64,000 bases of DNA from Limnanthes douglasii subsp. nivea (Eukaryota; Streptophyta; Magnoliopsida; Brassicales; Limnanthaceae): the NCBI GenBank assembly GCA_036936605.1, contig JAUPFV010000001.1:78759910-78823909 (forward strand), read 5' to 3'. The translations under genes were made by a program, and so were the position numbers. The notes below the pieces were generated by a model. The model was not told the origin of the DNA and searched no databases. It worked only from the letters and a program-made list of their open reading frames with translations. Positions 49,081 to 61,100 of the stretch are shown one piece after another. Within the stretch, counting starts at the first letter, position 1; each line of letters starts with the position of its first letter.

Positions 49081-50305
49081 CTTGAAATGTATAAAATACC
49101 TTTAATAAAATTTAAAATTGTACATATATAATTTTTCCATTCGGTTACAAAAATATTATTACTATTCTCCTAAAAACTTTACATATTTATTACTTTCTTC
49201 GTAGAAAGAGTATAATATATGCATATCTGGTCATTACTTCAATAAAAAAAATTAAACACAACCCAAAAGCTAATTTTGTTCTTTGAAATGAAAGATAAGG
49301 GATAACTCTGAACTTGTGCCCAAACTTTGAAATTAAAGAGAGTATAGAACAAAATTTAATATTTGCAACGACCATCTTTGTAATATGTTTTGAGGAAAGT
49401 GGTTTACAACATTTATTTCATAAATAAACAAATAAACATGTATAGAAATTTATTTGCTCACATGGTACAAGTGCTTGATGCCCTGCAAACCAAGAATAAT
49501 AAACAAGATCATGAGTAAAATGTATGATTCTTTTTTGCAATAATACAATCTGATATAATTCTTTTTTATTTCTACTGAATCCCCAATTAAATCAAACACA
49601 GCAAAACCTAAAATATGAAGTCAACGATGTCATGGATTATGGATTTAAAACCTAAAATATGAAGACAACATTGTCATGGATTCTGGATTTCTGGATATGA
49701 GTCACACATTCGGATATCCAAATCAAGTTCATAATCTCATGTTCTCTTAATCTCATGCATGCAAAAAAAACCCCAATAAAAACGTGGCTTAAACTTTGAA
49801 ATTTTAAATTACATATATAAAATTATCTTTAAATTGCCAACAATGGTAGCTCGCAAATCCTAATTCCTTAAATACTTGATCGATACTAACAAATATACAT
49901 CCAAATCTAAGATATACAACTAACCTAAACTATAGAACTAACTATAAATAAAATTAACAACTACAAATACATAAAAATTTGATTTTTGCAAACATAATTA
50001 CAAACCTAATTATCACTAAAAATTACATATCTAAATTGGAAAAAAACATCAACATCTAAGTAATACGTACCTTAAGAGTGTTGTGGAGTCAGATTTTCAA
50101 AAACTTAAATTTTTGAAGTGAGTAATTTGAGAGATTTAGGGTTCGGATAAAGAGTTTATGATGGATTTTGAGAAAATAAGGTTTTTATATCAACGAAAAA
50201 ATTATAAATATTGACATCTTGATATAACAGAAACGGGTCTTGATCTAGTCGGGTTTTGATCCAACAAAAACGGATCTTGATATAGTCGAGCCCAAAGATA
50301 TCATA
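49081..50305. other. AT-rich spacer
   Basis: No gene supported. A phrase with repeated GGATCTTGATATAGTCG / GGTCTTGATCTAGTCG (about 50225-50290) is a short local duplication. Confidence 0.4.
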
Positions 50306-50363
50306 TTAAAATAACAAGTTTAGACAAAGTTATTATATTTCTCTTAGCAATTGTTAACATAAA

Positions 50364-50929
50364 GGGTAAAAACACGATAGATACTTCATGTTTGTCAGTT
50401 GTCTCACGTCAGTCTCCATTCTTTAATTTTGTGATAAATATGCCCCCACATTTAAAAAAACGCATTAAACAGGTCTTTTTTTTACCTCCGTCCATATTTT
50501 AGTCTCATTTTGCCCTTCCAAGTCAGCGTCCACGTAGGACGTTGATGTGGATGGTAAATATTTAAAAAATTAATATATATTATTTAACTAATAACTAACC
50601 CACTCAATAACCCGATTCGACTCACCTAATAACCTAGCCACTAAATAACCTGATTCAGCCTATCTAATAACCCATCCCATTTAATTTTTTATTAAAATCG
50701 GGTGGGTTATTAGGTGGACCAAATCGGTTATTGAATGCCTCATTATTAGTTAAATAATAAATATTAGTTTTTAATAATTTATTATCCACGTCAGCGTTCT
50801 ACGTGGACACTGACTTGGAAAGTCAAAAGATAAAATAAGACTAAAATATGGACGGAAGTAAAAAAAACCTATTTATTGCGTTTTTTGAGACAACTGACAA
50901 ACATCGAGGATCTGCCATGTTTTTTACCC
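50364..50929. mobile_element. Foldback MITE with long terminal inverted repeats
   Basis: The left end GGGTAAAAACACGATAG and right end (minus) GGGTAAAAAACATGGCAG begin arms of about 230 bp. Shared blocks are TGTTTGTCAGTTGTCTCA, CGTCCATATTTTAGTC, CCAAGTCAG and GTCCACGTAG. The middle also folds: AATAACCCGATTCG pairs with CGGGTGGGTTATT-type sequence. It has no coding capacity. It sits inside a satellite-like monomer, and GTTAA occurs just left (50353-50357) and right (50930-50934), a possible target duplication. The superfamily is not certain. Confidence 0.8.
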
Positions 50930-51390
50930 GTTAAACCTATCAAAAAATCGATTTTGTATCGACAATTTTTCAATCAAATTAAAATCTACCTTATCACTAA
51001 TTAAATTCTAATATTTTTCAACATAACTATTTTAATCTTATATGTTTTTATATATTTGATTTTTTAACTACTTCCAAAAATAACTGTTCCAAAAAATAAA
51101 TTATTACTTTTAATTTATCTTATAATTATATATTTATGTTTTATTTTTATTTTTATTAATAAATATATAATGAAGCGAATATTTTAGTATACCTAAAATT
51201 GGCATAACAAATTTTTTGATAGAATAATAATACTTAATTTCATAATATATTTAATTGCTAACGGTAACAAGTTAATTTTCTTTTTTTAAATAATCATACT
51301 AAAATTATTTTTAAATATACTAGCACAATCACAAATAAATAAAAATCTCACTTACATGAAAAAACAACAACGAACAATTTTGCCCCCAAG

Positions 51391-51597
51391 GGGGTAGCCG
51401 AGTTGGTTGAGTAAGGCTTGCTTGTGATCAAAGGTCATGAGTTTGAGTATCTCTACATACGCTTTCTCGGCTGAGGCTGTCACCTTATGTGGTTTACCTT
51501 CTGGCGTCGGTTTGCAGGCTATTGCGTCAGAATAAGGGTTTGACCTGTGCGCACTCATTGCACTCGAGTAGCGGCTGCGAGTTCCCTCCGAAAAAAA
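51391..51597 (+). mobile_element. tRNA-derived SINE (copy B, full length)
   Basis: Starts GGGGTAGCCGAGTTGG (A box TAGCCGAGTTGG), then CTTGTGATCAAAGGTCATGAG, CATACGCTTTCTCGGCTGAGG, TATGTGGTTTACCTTCTGGCG and TTTGCAGG, and ends GTTCCCTCCGAAAAAAA. Flanked by a duplication of about 20 bp: CAACGAACAATTTTGCCCCC left (51368-51387) and CAACGAACGACTTTGCCCCC right (51598-51617). Confidence 0.8.
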
Positions 51598-51619
51598 CAA
51601 CGAACGACTTTGCCCCCGA

Positions 51620-51748
51620 AACGGTAGCCGAGTTGGTTGAGTATGGCATGCTTGTGAACAAAAATCATGAGCTCGAATCCTTCTACATACGCTTTCTCGG
51701 CTGATCCTGTCACCTTGTGTGATTTACCTTGTGACATTGGTTTGCAGA
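51620..51748 (+). mobile_element. tRNA-derived SINE (copy C, 3'-truncated)
   Basis: Begins ACGGTAGCCGAGTTGG, B box GAGCTCGAATCC near 51670, CATACGCTTTCTCGGCTGA, and stops after TTGGTTTGCAG, about 75 bp short of copy B. It is followed by ACAACGAACAACTTTA, a third version of the flanking target sequence. Confidence 0.75.
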
Positions 51749-52437
51749 CACAACGAACAACTTTACTAATTTATCTGTGTATGAATTACTTCTTGTTATT
51801 GAAAATAAATACATATAAAAAAACCAATCTGGTATCAACAATTTTCCCATCAAATTAAAAACTACGTTAGCACTAACTACACTCTAAATTCTTTTAGCAC
51901 GCTTGTTTTAATCTTATACATATTTATATATTTGAATTATTTTATTTTTTTAACTACTACTAAAAATTGTTCCAAAACATAAATTATTATTTTTAATTTA
52001 TCTTATAATTATATAGTTATGTTTAATTTTTATTTATAGTAATAAAATGTAATAAACTGAATATTTTAATATATCTAAATTTGGTATACCAAATTTTTGA
52101 TAGAAAAACGATAGTTAATTTCGTAATATTGGTTAATTGATAGCGATAACTATTTTTTAAAACAACAGTACCAAAACTACTTTTAAATATACTATCACAA
52201 TTACAAATAAATAAAATCCACTATCATTATAAAACAACGAACAACTTCACAAATTTATTTTTGTAAAATTAATTATTGTTATCAAAATTAAATACATATT
52301 TATTTATGTGTAATATAAAGTAATAATGATACAAAAATTATATTTCTATTTTAGTTTTAAGAACACTTTTGACCGCGCTTAATATTTAATTTTAGAGTAT
52401 AAGATCGACATTCACATGTCATATTTCTTGTGAAATT

Positions 52438-52440
<3 letters not shown>

Positions 52441-52488
<48 letters not shown>
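52441..52488. repeat. (TA)n microsatellite
   Basis: Uninterrupted run of about 48 bp. Confidence 0.95.
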
Positions 52489-52491
<3 letters not shown>

Positions 52492-52779
52492 TTATTTTGT
52501 TATTTTTTTATTAATTATGGTTGATTATTTATATTGAATAACATATTTATCTTTTTATTATAAAAATATTATATTGAATTTTTTGTATCCATTATTATTT
52601 TTTGTTGTTTGTTCGAGAATGATTTTTTTAATTTAATTGACCAAAATATACTATCTACGAATAGTTTATATCACACCACTTCCACATGACTTTTGTCATA
52701 TTCAGAATAATTCAAACAAATATATCAAAGTTTTTTTGTTGAAAAATCTAATAACTTATACCTTAGGATGGGCAGTATG

Positions 52780-55600
52780 TCTCCGCCAAAACAAAGGATT
52801 TTACTTTATCTATTAATGTATTCCACCATTTTTTTGGCTTGATTATGAGGATATCTTTGTCATCAAGAATAACAAGAGCTCCTTCTATCTTTTAAGGGCT
52901 ATAGAGGTCACAGTCCATTGACATTCTCTGATTTCCTTTTATCACACCTATTTTTCGTGCACTATGTATCCAAGGAATTGGTGTATTTTTTTATACGACA
53001 ATATGTATATAATCCAACCATGACTTTCTAAAATAGTATTTTACGAAAAATGTGCAATTATTATTATAAGCAAACATTTGACATTCTATTTAAATTCTCA
53101 TTTCCCTAAAACCACATTCAAGTTCAACTCTCTTACTATTTTTGCATTGGCCTCACTAAATCAAAAAAAATCATATGGGATGTTATTAAGGATGGAACAC
53201 CCCGCATCTTGTCATGAATACTTTTATATAATATGATAGATGAGTTGTCAGTGTCAACCATTACATGTTTAAGTTCTATCTTGGTTATTTTTACTGTAAT
53301 TATCACGACATCTTGATATGGTGCTGCAAATTTATTTAGGTCTTTATCGGTGAAGCCAAGCATAAGGTAAGGATTTTCATGTTTGATCATAAAATTGAGC
53401 TTCTAAATCATCAATATGTATTTTTAGGAGGAATTAAATATATATATATATATATATGAGTGATTCCCCTCCCACGATTGTGCATATGGATTGTTCGTTT
53501 AGGTATGGATCCATGCATATTTTTTCTCTATCCAAGATGACACTATTTTCCAAGGTTCTCAAATGTTCTACTACAGCTGCATTTTTTTCCATGTATTTCT
53601 TGAGGTTAAAGCTTAGTGGAAACATATCTCTATTCATCCCTATGCTTCTTTCTTACAAATATTTTTGAAGCTTTCCTTTATCAATCTGATTCTAAACTTC
53701 ATCTCTGAGAGTAATACAATCTCATATATAATATTATATATCATTACGAAACTTGCAAAACTTATTCTTGTCCTTCTGATCTCAGGAAGTTAATATATTT
53801 CGAGTCCCCTAAAATTTGACTACATCTTTAGTTCTCATAAATTATGTCTAAAATTTTGTGTAGTCATGTGTATGGTCATATTATTAAACGTTTCATCTTT
53901 TGACTGTTGCTCTAGTTGTTATTAAGTTCCCTATTGGCTTCTAATTGAGATTTAATTTTAATTATAATTTTCCGACCTTACAATATCTTCAGTTATGATG
54001 AATCTGGAAGATAGAACTCTATATGAAGACTTGGTTTGAATGTCTACGACCGAGAACAGCTCATTAACCTTTCTTCAGGGATGGTAGGAAGGGTAAAAAT
54101 TTATAACTTCATCTATCATGGTTCTTATGATATCTTCTCCTTTGATATGTTCTTCCACCTAAGCCAATAAGTCCCCAAAGTTGGTTGCATTATTTTTTAG
54201 GATACTTTCTGCCATAATTTATGAGAAAATCTCTTATGTAAAGCTTCAACTGCCACCAACTCATGATAATCTTGCATCTCATTATAAGTTTTAACAAAAC
54301 TATGAATATAGTCTTAGAGACTCTATATGGTTGTTGTTTATAATAGATTATATAGTTTTCATCTCTCTTGATGATTTTATACCCAATAAACTGGTTTTCA
54401 AAGGCGGTGTGTAATATGCTGAAGCTTTGGATATAACATAAAATAAGGTTTTTAAACCATGTTGAAGCGATGTCTTAAAAGTCGTAAAGAATACCTGCAC
54501 ATGGATATTTTATGTCTTTCATATCACAATATTTCACTATTGAAATAATATATATGTGGTGTTTTAGATCCTATTTTTCCATCATATTTATCTATTTTAT
54601 GGTTGTTGAATATCAGAGATAAGTATCTATACAAAAAAATGGTGCAAATAGAGAACTCATAGTAGCCAGATCTTTGTTCGGCAAAAAATACTATAAATCC
54701 TAACCGAAGAATATATGTGACAATTGATGTGGCTGAGCATGCCACTATGAGGCCGAAGGTATAAAATCGTAGTTTATCTGAATTAATGGTTAATTTCCAT
54801 GAGAGAATAAAAGCAGTGGTTGGTTTGCATAGTAAAGGCTCGACCGCTCTGTTGGAGGAAATCTTGAATGGTTTTGTTGAATTATAGATGGATACGAGAG
54901 GAAATTTGACTATCTTGTATGATTTTTTATGGAACATAAGGTAATTTGTGTGGTAATTATGGGTATGATAGTTGGTTTGGGGGAAATGTTGTTGGATAGA
55001 TTGATTAACTATAAAAACTTGAGGAACTTTTGGTGACTTACTTGCAATTTGTTGAGGCGATAAGTTAGTTTGTAGGACATACTGACTGCCCAAGTTATCA
55101 TTTTCTTGATGTTGTATGGAGGATGCTCATAAACATTCACATCTTGCATTCTCTTATTATGGAAGTAGGCATTATGCTCTTTCTCTTATTACAGAAGTGT
55201 TCACGAAAGTGATGTCGTCTTTCACCTTCAGTAGATGATTTTCTTATTAGAGTTTCCATCAGGGTCATTGGCCTTAGAGTGATAAACAATCGTGTGCCCG
55301 ATTCTGATGTACCAGTAGTGTCCATTTAATGTAGAGCTTATAACATCATCCTCATTCTTAGTATTTTCGCCTCAAAGACGCTGAATTTTAAAACGTACAC
55401 GCGAGGCAAAAGTAGGCATGATGGTTCGCAATGCCCTTAGTTGGCCACTATACTCTTTTAGCTCATCCCATTGTCACTGTAGATCCACATTGAGAGCAGT
55501 GACTGCATCATTCGCAAGGGGAACTTCACATGCATTTGGGTCGATTGTGGGCTCCAAACTTATAGACACATGCGACATCGTGATTTGTTTTTGGATTTTT
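52780..55600 (-). pseudogene. Gypsy retrotransposon relic: gag, protease and protease-RT linker
   Basis: Minus strand, 5' to 3': gag N-terminal region (about 55600-54500, Pro/Gln-rich); gag core 54450-54080 in shifting frames (FENQFIGYK, LVAVEALHKRF); CIMTIVGG-type phrase SICTIVGGESL near 53460; protease 53390-53136 with GFTDKDLNKFAAPYQDVVIITVKI and VDTDNSSIILY, where the usual DTGS reads DTDN; then a linker near 52900-53040 reading GVIKGNQRMSMDC. No RT, integrase or LTR follows. The phrases are of the Tat/Ogre type like the element at 24.7 kb, but this copy is separate and truncated. Confidence 0.7.
53438..53458. repeat. (TA)n microsatellite inside the gag relic
   Basis: About 20 bp; it creates an Ile/Tyr tail on a minus-strand ORF. 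Confidence 0.85.
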
Positions 55601-57277
55601 TAAGTATTTTTCATATTTTTTGTAATTTTTTGAAGATAACATTCTCGACGTTAATTGGTATACAACATGTTGTGTAAATTTGGTGAGGTAAATTACTTTT
55701 GAGTGTTTAAGGTTAAAAAGTAAATTTTGAGAATATGGTATGTTGCTGCGGGAAATAGGATAGAGGTTGGCTGATAGAGCGAAAATATGTTGTTTAGAGT
55801 GAAAAAATGAAGATAATATATTAGTAAGTTTGAATTGCTATAGTGAGAATGTGGATGTTTGAAAGGAAAATACAAACATAAAATCGAGTTATTTTCTATA
55901 TGAAAATTTTGAAATTTTAAATGTATAATTCGATTTGTGACATGAATCTATTATTTTAGAATACCAATTTATAACTTTTATAATTTATAAATTATATAAT
56001 TATATATTTTTAAATTAACCTTGTTTTTCAATTAAAAATATTAATCTTTAACTTTTGATTTAGATTACATATTTCTTCGTACTAGATTACTTTTTAAATT
56101 ATATTATATTAAATAAAATTTACCAAACTGATTATCTATTTTACAAGGACTTAAATTTCCGTTGAAACACCAAATTCATGCGTTCTTAATAATGACTTTA
56201 TCATAAATATTATTCTAAAAATATTTGCAGGTAGATATGGATCTTATATAAAAAAAAAATGTTAAACATTAACAAATCATATATTAAAGATGGTTGATTC
56301 ATTTATGATATTAAAGTTGTTAATTAATATCCGGACAAGTAAATCTTCAATGGTCACCCTACCGCACTCCAACTTCCATCTTGTATAACCTTATTTAAAT
56401 TTATTTGTAGATACTAAATCACGCAACAACTCCAATGTGTAATCATCCTTATAAAAATCAATGCTAATGCTTCCTCGTTTTGCACAAACATTATAATATT
56501 CTAATCACTATCACCATAACAGAAATTATAGTAAAAAAGCCATTTTTATAGCAAATCAATTAACGGCTTTATTAATTTATCTGTACATAAATTAGTAGCA
56601 ATTCATATATAGTTATATACAGTTTTGACTCCACTTATTATTTTCTTTATAGGGCATAAAATCGACCTCCACACGCTGTCTTTCATGTTGTAAACTTCGT
56701 AAAGACAAAAGAAAACATATCAAAGCAATAAAATCGTGTGCTTTATAAAATAAAATAAATAATGGTAGTGGACGTCTATTATATATGTTTAATTTATAGA
56801 AAATAATTGAACCGTTATTAATTATGTGGAAAAATTTAGATACATGCTTTTGTTTTAAAGTATAAATGAAGAAAAAAAAAACAGTTTCCAAAACTTTCAC
56901 TTATCAATTTTAGTGAGAAATAGTTCGTCCATGAAAAAATTCGATAATGTTATGTTAACTAATTTAGATAACATTAGTTGCCAACCCATTAAAAATAAAT
57001 TTAGTCATCTAACTATTATTTTTTACAAAATCAATCCCCTGAATAAATATGTTTTTGAACTAATTCTATCAAAATTTAATAACCAATTAACTTTCTTCAG
57101 ACATTTTTTAATCGAAAAGATATTTATTACTAAAATATTGCAAAAATTACAACTAAAAGTTCTTTTGTCCAGATTGACTTTAGTGATAATAAAAAAACAA
57201 CTATTCAACTACGAATGCTTAAATAGAATATAAAAACAATTAGATTTGAATTCGAATTAAAGTGATTAAAAAATGGC
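55601..57277. other. AT-rich spacer with a diverged copy of the 51-52 kb repeat
   Basis: The stretch 56560-56720 (TTTATTAATTTATCTGTACATAAATTA, then GACTCCACTTATTATTTTC..CATAAAATCGACCTCCACA) parallels 52250-52440. Otherwise no gene recognised. Confidence 0.45.
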
Positions 57278-57553
57278 TTAAGCGTGAATTAAGGTTAAGG
57301 AAGTTTGTGACCGGCTACCGGCCAATTCTTTTGGTTGTCCGGGTAAAACCGTCGGTGCTACACTGATGTGTGAGGATATTTGTAAAACGGCAAGCTCCCG
57401 CACTTGGGGATGACTGGGTTGGACGGTAATAGTGAAGCACCAACTTTTGAAGTGGACCTTTGATGTTCCTTGGCCGACAGTCATGTTAACTAGTTTGGGG
57501 AAATAAACTAAATTTGGAGTGGGTAACTTCAACTGCTTTTGTGGTTCATTCAT
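57278..57553 (-). CDS. Short hypothetical ORF in a less AT-rich island
   Basis: 91 codons from an ATG at 57553 to a TAA at 57278. The composition (Pro, Gln, Ser, Val) and base content stand out from the AT-rich flanks. No domain, signal peptide or promoter is recognised. It could be a captured gene fragment, a decayed element or chance. Confidence 0.2.
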   Translation of the reverse strand: MNEPQKQLKLPTPNLVYFPKLVNMTVGQGTSKVHFKSWCFTITVQPSHPQVRELAVLQISSHISVAPTVLPGQPKELAGSRSQTSLTLIHA

Positions 57554-57633
57554 TCCTCCTCCAACTCTTACATTTAGTGGGGAATGGTGGTTAGAATGCT
57601 AGCAGTAAATTTTTCATTTTAGGTATAATATTT

Positions 57634-57675
57634 GGTTAAGGTTAAGATTAAGGTTAAGGTTAAGGTTAAGGTTAA
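57634..57675. repeat. Short TTAAGG tandem repeat
   Basis: GGTTAA units repeated about six times with one variant. This is not the plant telomere unit (TTTAGGG). Another copy (TTAAGGTTAAGG) is near 57287. Confidence 0.8.
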
Positions 57676-58126
57676 ATATTAAATATTATATTTATTGTAT
57701 TTTAGGGATAATCTTTGGTAAAGGTTGTATATTATATATTATATTCGGTTTAATTTTGTTATATACTTTTTTTTTCCAAGAAAATACCTTTTTATTGATA
57801 TATAAGAAAAGCTTTACAAATGTGTAATGAGTTGTAACTCATTTTATACAGCTTTCTCTTCAAATATTAACTCCAGTTTACATGTTCTACTTTTACATGT
57901 TCTTCCTTATCTCCTCTTACATCCTTCTCTTCTCCTACGACTCTTCCCATACCATTCTATATCGTAGCTGCAATGCCCATCTCTTCCATACTTCATTCCA
58001 TGCCTTCTATTCTTCTTCTTTCCTTAAACAAGTCTTTTCCATGTCCTTATTTTGCAATCCGAGCTGTTTATTGTTCCTTAACCTGTAAAAACAAAATGTT
58101 GGTCAAGCTTCCACTTGCCAAAAGAG

Positions 58127-61100
58127 TTAATCATCATCAAAGAATCTGAAATAACCTAGATTTAATGATTCTAATAACGTTATTGCATTTAATTCATTCA
58201 AATGATGTATTGATTCAACCATGAAATTAGAATTCACTTTCAGTGCGTATTTTGCTACCCAATCAGCAGCATAGTTCTGCTCTATATATATGTTTCAAGG
58301 TCATTTGTGGCTTAATCAAAGATCTACAATATGTAAGCATTTGATCTAAATACCAAGGATAACTGCCATTTGCAAGCATATTGAATAAGCTGAGACAGTC
58401 TGTCTCAATATCTACAAGCAATAAATCATGATCCTTATAGTACATCAGCCCATTTGTTAAAGCTAAAACCTCAGCATTAATGGAAGAACACTTCCCAAGC
58501 AAGTCACCTTTAGCTATTAAAATAGCTCCTAAACTATTCCTAATTATAAAACTAGAACTAGCCTCACCATTGTTTAAAGCAGATCCATCACAATTCAATT
58601 TAAGTCTATTATGATCAGGCAAGGACCAGACAACATACAGAGATGATTTTGTATATTTAACATGATTAAAACATTTCAAGTCTTTGGCTAAATACAGATC
58701 TTTAGACCAATGCTTCCTTGACAACCGCAAGCCTGAATCTAGAGATGCAAGCATGAATAGAATATTGTTGACTATCCTTTTGGGAGATAAGGTTTTATCT
58801 TTGTGTTTACAACTATTTCTAGCATGCCAAATAGAGTATACAATCAATGCGACTCACATGATACAAAGACATGATTTAAAGTTTCTAGATTCTGGCAACT
58901 AGAGCATTTAGATGCTAAACTAAAACCAATCTGTTGCAGCTTAATATCTATACTTAAAATGTTATTCAGTACTCTCCAAAGGACAAAAGAACATTTTTTT
59001 GGTGAGATATTATTCCAGACTTTATCTTTTATTTGTGACTCTATGGCTTTGATCCTTACTTCATTAACAGTTCTCTTTAAATTAAATTTTCCATCAATTA
59101 ATAATTTCCAGATTATAGAATCAGATAAGCATGGGTTAAAATTAACTTTAGTGATTTCATTCACATAATTAACAGGCAACATACTTAACAATTTATCAGT
59201 GTTCCATACATCATCTATCCAATACTCCTTAATCTTTGTTTGTGTATAGTGTATAGAATTACTTGCTGTTAAAGTTATTAAAGGTTTGGTATTGTACCAA
59301 TGATCTAACCAAAAATCTGCATCACCATTACCTAACTTCCATCTTATTTGTTTTTCAGCACTTTCCCTAACTTCATACATTCTCTTCCAAATTTTAGAGT
59401 CTGTCATTCTCAATGTTGATTGTAAAGGATGTAAGCTATTACAGTACTTTGAATGCATTATGTCTGACCAAAGTGTTTTATTATCCCTAAAGTTAAACCA
59501 AAGTTTGTATGAAAAAGCAGTTTGTAAGTCTCTTATACTTCTGATATTTAATCTATTTTCTTTATAAGGCTTACACACTTTATCCCAAGTAGACCATACT
59601 ATATGCTTATCAGTCTCACTAGACCCCCATAAAAACTTATTAAATAGCTTCTCAATCCTAGATATAGTTTTTAAAGGTAACTTAATAGATTGCAAATAGT
59701 ATATAGGGTATGACATAAGAACAGAGTTTATTAAGGTCATTTTGCCTCCAAAAGATAGTTTTTTAGAGTTCCAATCTAAAATTTTAGTTCTTATCTTATC
59801 TATTAACATCTCAAAGTGAACTGAATGATTATTTGTATGAATTGGAATGCCTAAATAAGTAAATGGAAGATCATAATGTTTAAAACCTAAAATATTTTCT
59901 AAAGATGATATTCTTGATCTGTTCATTCTTAAAGGAGTTATGAAAGTAGTTTTTTGTGTATTTACTTGTTGACCAGAAAGAGCTTGATAAGAATCTAAAA
60001 ACTCAGTTAACTTTTTTATATTTGTTTGAGAACCATTAACAAATAGAATAATGTCATCAGCGTAAGCTAAGCAGTTAATCCTTACTAAACTTTTCATATT
60101 ATAGGCCATAGAGCTATGATGTTCAATTAAGTTATTCACACCCCTAATTAGGAATTCCTCTGCTATAATAAAAAGATAAGGAGACATAGGGTCTCCCTAC
60201 CTAAGACCATTAACAGATTTAAAGAAACCATAAACATTCCCATTAACTATAACTGAATACCTAACATTCTCTATGCTTTTCTTAATCAACTTAATAACTC
60301 TATCATTAAACCCAAATGACAACAAGACGTCATAAATGAAGTTAAACTCTAAGTTTGTAAATGCTTTTGACATATCCAAGTTTATAATTACATTATCTCC
60401 TCTGACTTTCCTATTCAAATCCTTAACTAACTCCTGAGTTATTAATATGTTCTCTTGAATAAGCCTATGTTCTACGTATGCTCCTTGTTCCTTAGATATT
60501 ATAAAAGGCAGTAACTTAGCTATTCTAAGGTTTATAAGTTTTGAAATTATAATATTCAGCACAGAACACAAACTTATAGGTCTAAAATGTTTCCAAGTTT
60601 TAGGTGAATTATTTTTAGGTATTAAACATATTAATATAGCAAACAAACTTTTAGGTAATGTAACTTTTAGAAAATAATCTATGACAGCATTTAAGAGATC
60701 CTTTTTTATAATAGACCAACAAGAAACATAAAATCTGGAGTTGAAGCCATCAACTCCAGAAGCACTATCAGGGTTCAAACTCTTAATGACAGCATGAAGT
60801 TCATCTAAAGTAGGCAGTACTAAGATACTATCATTATCAACAGACGATATTATTTTAGGAATAACACTTTAACTGAAGAAAAATCTTTTTGAGTTTGAGT
60901 TTTATTTAACAAATTAAAGAAGTATTTTACAGCAGAATCTCCTATCAAACTATCATCTTCAATCCAACTATTATTTTCCTGAATTTCTTTTATAATATTT
61001 TTAGATCTTCTCTTCTTTACATAATTATGAAACATTGCAGTATTGTTATCACCATCTGTGATCCAATTAGAATAACTTTTCTGTTTCCAATAATCCTCTT

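Larger units (their letters stand above)
50940..52400. repeat. Direct duplication of a diverged segment, about 880 bp apart, interrupted by SINEs
   Basis: 50942-51380 and 51825-52260 align along their length: TATCAACAATTTT..ATCAAATTAAAA, TTATTTTTAATTTATCTTATAATTATATA, AATTTTTTGATAGAA, AAATATACTA(G/T)CACAAT(C/T)ACAAATAAATAAAA, then ACAACGAACAA. The unit is continuous with the satellite-like monomer upstream. The two SINE copies at 51391-51748 lie between the units. Confidence 0.7.

Noticed and set aside
51391..51465. tRNA gene
   Set aside because: An A box and a poor B box are present but no acceptor stem or cloverleaf; the unit continues into a SINE body found in three copies.
54524..55093. 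189-codon ORF as an independent gene
   Set aside because: It lies inside the Gypsy gag relic, its latter half shows no domain, and neighbouring gag phrases are in other frames.
57634..57675. Interstitial telomere repeat
   Set aside because: The unit is TTAAGG, not the plant TTTAGGG.
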